A DNA stretch of 6,122 nucleotides from Candidatus Scatousia excrementipullorum (lineage in GTDB: Bacteria > Cyanobacteriota > Vampirovibrionia > Gastranaerophilales > Gastranaerophilaceae), in the NCBI GenBank assembly GCA_017694215.1, contig JADIND010000051.1, forward strand, positions 1 through 6,122. Direction: 5' to 3'. Positions 6,056 through 6,122 of the stretch are shown here, one piece after another. A program made the position numbers and the translations under genes. Numbering within the stretch: the stretch's first letter is position 1; every line of letters starts with the position of its first letter. Under the pieces are notes generated by a model, which made no database searches, was not told the origin of the DNA, and worked only from the letters and a program-made list of their open reading frames with translations.

Positions 6056-6122
6056 TGGTACTCCCAGGGGAATTCGAATCCCCGTCTACACCGTGAAAGG
6101 GTGTTGTCCTAGGCCTCTAGAC
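6056..6122 (-). tRNA. tRNA-Glu (anticodon UUC), 5' end beyond the window
   Basis: On the reverse strand the sequence enters at tRNA position 10 (GTCTAGAGG, D arm) and runs to an encoded CCA at 6058-6056. The anticodon arm is ACACC-CTTTCAC-GGTGT, with anticodon TTC at 6097-6095. The T arm is GGGGA-TTCGAAT-TCCCC, and the 3' acceptor strand TGGGAGT is followed by discriminator A. About nine bases of the 5' acceptor strand lie outside the window; they should read near ACTCCCA. Confidence 0.95.

Noticed and set aside
6056..6122. tRNA 3' end as an integration site of a mobile element
   Set aside because: No integrase gene, direct repeat of the tRNA end or foreign-looking genes are present in the window.

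Overview
The window is AT-rich bacterial DNA with compact gene packing, sigma70-type promoters and intrinsic terminators. The 469-residue reverse-strand protein, together with the small HExxH protein beside tRNA-Glu, resembles what I remember from uncultured gut Vampirovibrionia/Melainabacteria (Gastranaerophilales). That placement is an inference from protein style and base composition. No marker gene here proves it.

Layout, left to right. (1) Bases 1-1491, forward: the 3' part of folK (folate pathway pyrophosphokinase), overlapping by 23 bp the start of a complete HI0933/YhiN-family flavoprotein. This unit ends in a hairpin terminator that lies across the flavoprotein stop codon. (2) Bases 1481-2890, reverse: an unrecognised 469-residue protein with two likely membrane segments, whose 3' end overlaps the flavoprotein by 11 bp. 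(3) Bases 2891-3337: a gene-poor interval rich in signals. On the reverse strand it holds a sigma70 promoter, a 27-codon small ORF with a ribosome-binding site, and a 23-bp dyad just before the ribosome-binding site of the 469-residue gene. Further upstream is an apparently independent reverse-strand transcription unit (promoter, about 135 nt of foldable RNA, strong terminator) that looks like a small RNA gene. (4) Bases 3338-5515, forward: a 725-residue multi-pass membrane protein resembling GT-C glycosyltransferases, with a C-terminal soluble domain. (5) Bases 5512-5934, reverse: a small SprA-related putative metalloprotease with HEMAH, overlapping the previous gene by 4 bp and driven by a near-consensus promoter. 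(6) Bases 6056-6122, reverse: tRNA-Glu(UUC), cut by the window edge, followed by its own terminator.

The genes do not form one pathway. folK and the flavoprotein look co-transcribed. The GT-C protein probably acts in surface polysaccharide or lipid-linked glycan synthesis. The other two proteins are lineage-type accessory genes. The least explained part is the 2891-3337 interval with its candidate small RNA and leader ORF.
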